The notes beneath the pieces were generated by a model that was not told the origin of the DNA, did not search any database, and saw only the letters and a list, made by a program, of their open reading frames with translations. Below are positions 6,416 through 7,094 of a stretch of DNA of 7,094 nucleotides, piece by piece. The position numbers were made by a program, and so were the translations under genes. Positions within the stretch are counted from its first letter, which is position 1. The number at the start of each line of letters is the position of its first letter. Origin of the DNA: an uncultured Rhodanobacteraceae bacterium (GTDB taxonomy: Bacteria > Pseudomonadota > Gammaproteobacteria > Xanthomonadales > Rhodanobacteraceae); contig CAJXGK010000091.1 in the NCBI GenBank assembly GCA_913053815.1, forward strand, positions 1 through 7,094, written 5' to 3'.

Positions 6416-6432
6416 GGGCGCATGTTGCGCCC
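6416..6432. repeat. Stem-loop 2: perfect 7-bp GC-rich hairpin
   Basis: GGGCGCA (6416-6422) pairs exactly with TGCGCCC (6426-6432) around the 3-nt loop TGT. It is the strongest hairpin in the spacer. TAAGA rather than a T-run follows, so it is not a classical Rho-independent terminator, although it could still stall RNA polymerase or protect the hpt 3' end. Confidence 0.6.
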
Positions 6433-6437
6433 TAAGA

Positions 6438-6451
6438 TGGCGGTTTCGCCA
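6438..6451. repeat. Stem-loop 3
   Basis: TGGCG (6438-6442) pairs with CGCCA (6447-6451) around a GTTT loop. Flanking AAG (6434-6436) and CTT (6454-6456) can extend it past a small internal loop. It starts 5 nt after stem-loop 2. Confidence 0.45.
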
Positions 6452-6456
6452 GACTT

Positions 6457-6473
6457 GCTGCATAGTTGGCAGC
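6457..6473. repeat. Stem-loop 4
   Basis: GCTGC (6457-6461) pairs with GCAGC (6469-6473) around a 7-nt loop. It lies 5 nt after stem-loop 3 and 10 nt before the Shine-Dalgarno of the next gene, so together with stem-loops 2 and 3 it would form the leader of that message if transcription starts upstream. Confidence 0.35.
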
Positions 6474-6483
6474 TGATGTAGCC

Positions 6484-6488
6484 AGGGA
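6484..6488 (+). promoter_or_regulatory. Ribosome binding site deciding the GTG start
   Basis: AGGGA lies 7 nt before GTG 6496. It favours this start over TTG 6490 and TTG 6466, which are in frame after the stop at 6463-6465. Confidence 0.5.
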
Positions 6489-6495
6489 TTTGATT

Positions 6496-7094
6496 GTGGG
6501 AAATCGCTTCTTCGAGCAGCCAATTCTCAATTCACCTTATGTCTGTCCGGCCCGCCACTGGGGACTGGACGGCACCGGCCAGCCGACCCAGAAGATCGTC
6601 GAGACCCGCCGACGCGCGGAATTCATCACCCCGATCCCGAAGCCGAGGAAACGCAAAGGATCGGCTGAGCAAGCCTCGTTGCTGTTCGATGAAGGCCAGG
6701 GCCTGTCGTCAGCGGCACAACAATATGATCACACCGCCACCATCAACTCGGTGCGCCGACAGGTGGATCACTGGCGATTGATTCCCGATCCGAATCGGTG
6801 GCGTGTCACCCCGGAAACCGTGCGCCTGTTGCAGCACTGGCGTTATCACCGCTTCAGTGATATCCGGCCGTTCTTCTGCCAGATCGAGGCGGTGGAAACC
6901 GCGATCTGGCTGATCGAGGTGGCTCCGCAGCTTGGCAAGGACGCGGGTAGCATTCTTGAACACCTTGCCAATGCCAACAACGATGCCAACCCGGAACTGA
7001 TGCGCCTGGCCCTGAAACTGGCGACCGGTGCCGGCAAGACCACGGTCATGGCCATGCTGATCGCCTGGCAGACCATCAACGCCGTGCGCCGCCC
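6496..7094 (+). CDS. SF2 helicase / type III-Res-like restriction enzyme, N-terminal part
   Basis: The frame is open from GTG 6496 to the window edge, giving 199 residues plus two bases, so the 3' part is missing. The start reads GNRFFEQPILNSPY, with HWGLD at 21-25 and a basic ITPIPKPRKRK segment (44-54). SDIRPFFCQIEAVET (121-134) looks like an SF2 Q-motif region with Q129. Walker A is ATGAGKTT (176-183, Lys181), followed by the hydrophobic helix VMAMLIAW. This layout matches the N terminus of large (about 1000 residue) DEAD/DEAH proteins annotated as type III restriction subunit Res or BPTD_3080-family restriction endonucleases. The nuclease domain, helicase motif II and any methyltransferase partner would lie beyond the window. 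Codons from about residue 18 onward end mostly in C or G, unlike the mixed usage upstream, which suggests acquisition by transfer. A non-restriction helicase role remains possible because no nuclease motif is visible. Confidence 0.82.
   Translation, partial: MGNRFFEQPILNSPYVCPARHWGLDGTGQPTQKIVETRRRAEFITPIPKPRKRKGSAEQASLLFDEGQGLSSAAQQYDHTATINSVRRQVDHWRLIPDPNRWRVTPETVRLLQHWRYHRFSDIRPFFCQIEAVETAIWLIEVAPQLGKDAGSILEHLANANNDANPELMRLALKLATGAGKTTVMAMLIAWQTINAVRR

Noticed and set aside
6416..6473. tRNA or attC-like fold from the serial hairpins
   Set aside because: There is no closing acceptor stem, no TpsiC-type loop and no integron R'/R'' core sites.
6494..6781. 95-residue + strand frame over the start of the restriction-like gene
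   Set aside because: It is an out-of-frame shadow; the frame from 6496 carries the Walker A and family motifs and stays open to the window end.

Overview
This window reads as ordinary gammaproteobacterial (possibly Acidithiobacillia-like) chromosome for about 6.35 kb, followed by the start of an accessory gene. The lineage is inferred from protein character: a YdbH/DUF1318 pair, an RlmD-type methyltransferase, NagZ, and an HGPRT of the DDILDEGHTL type. No marker in the window fixes the genus. Every supported gene is on the + strand, and there are no RNA genes, CRISPR arrays or complete mobile elements.

Region 1 (1-2756), cell envelope. A compact YdbH-like AsmA-clan protein, anchored in the inner membrane by its N terminus, is followed after 18 nt by a lipoprotein carrying a DUF1318 (YdbL) domain. 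In E. coli, YdbH works with the outer-membrane lipoprotein YnbE and the periplasmic YdbL as a lipid-homeostasis bridge between the membranes. Here the YnbE-like lipid anchor with its short strand and the YdbL domain sit on one polypeptide, joined by a low-complexity linker and a signal-peptide-like segment. This is the most interesting point in the core part of the window.

Region 2 (2817-4115), ribosome modification. A full-length RlmD has its Fe-S cysteines, SAM site and catalytic cysteine intact. A 154-nt gap follows; it holds one stem-loop and no gene.

Region 3 (4270-6352), a tightly packed three-gene operon. A CYTH triphosphatase-like protein overlaps nagZ (peptidoglycan recycling) by 7 nt, and nagZ overlaps an HGPRT gene (purine salvage) by 4 nt. 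Each gene has its own Shine-Dalgarno sequence.

Region 4 (6353-7094), accessory junction. A 143-nt spacer packed with four small stem-loops leads into a GTG-started, C-rich-codon gene that runs off the window. Its 199 visible residues look like the N terminus of a large SF2 helicase/type III-Res-like restriction enzyme, ending just after the Walker A motif. It probably marks the edge of a defence island inserted behind hpt. Whatever new system may be here lies mostly downstream of the window.
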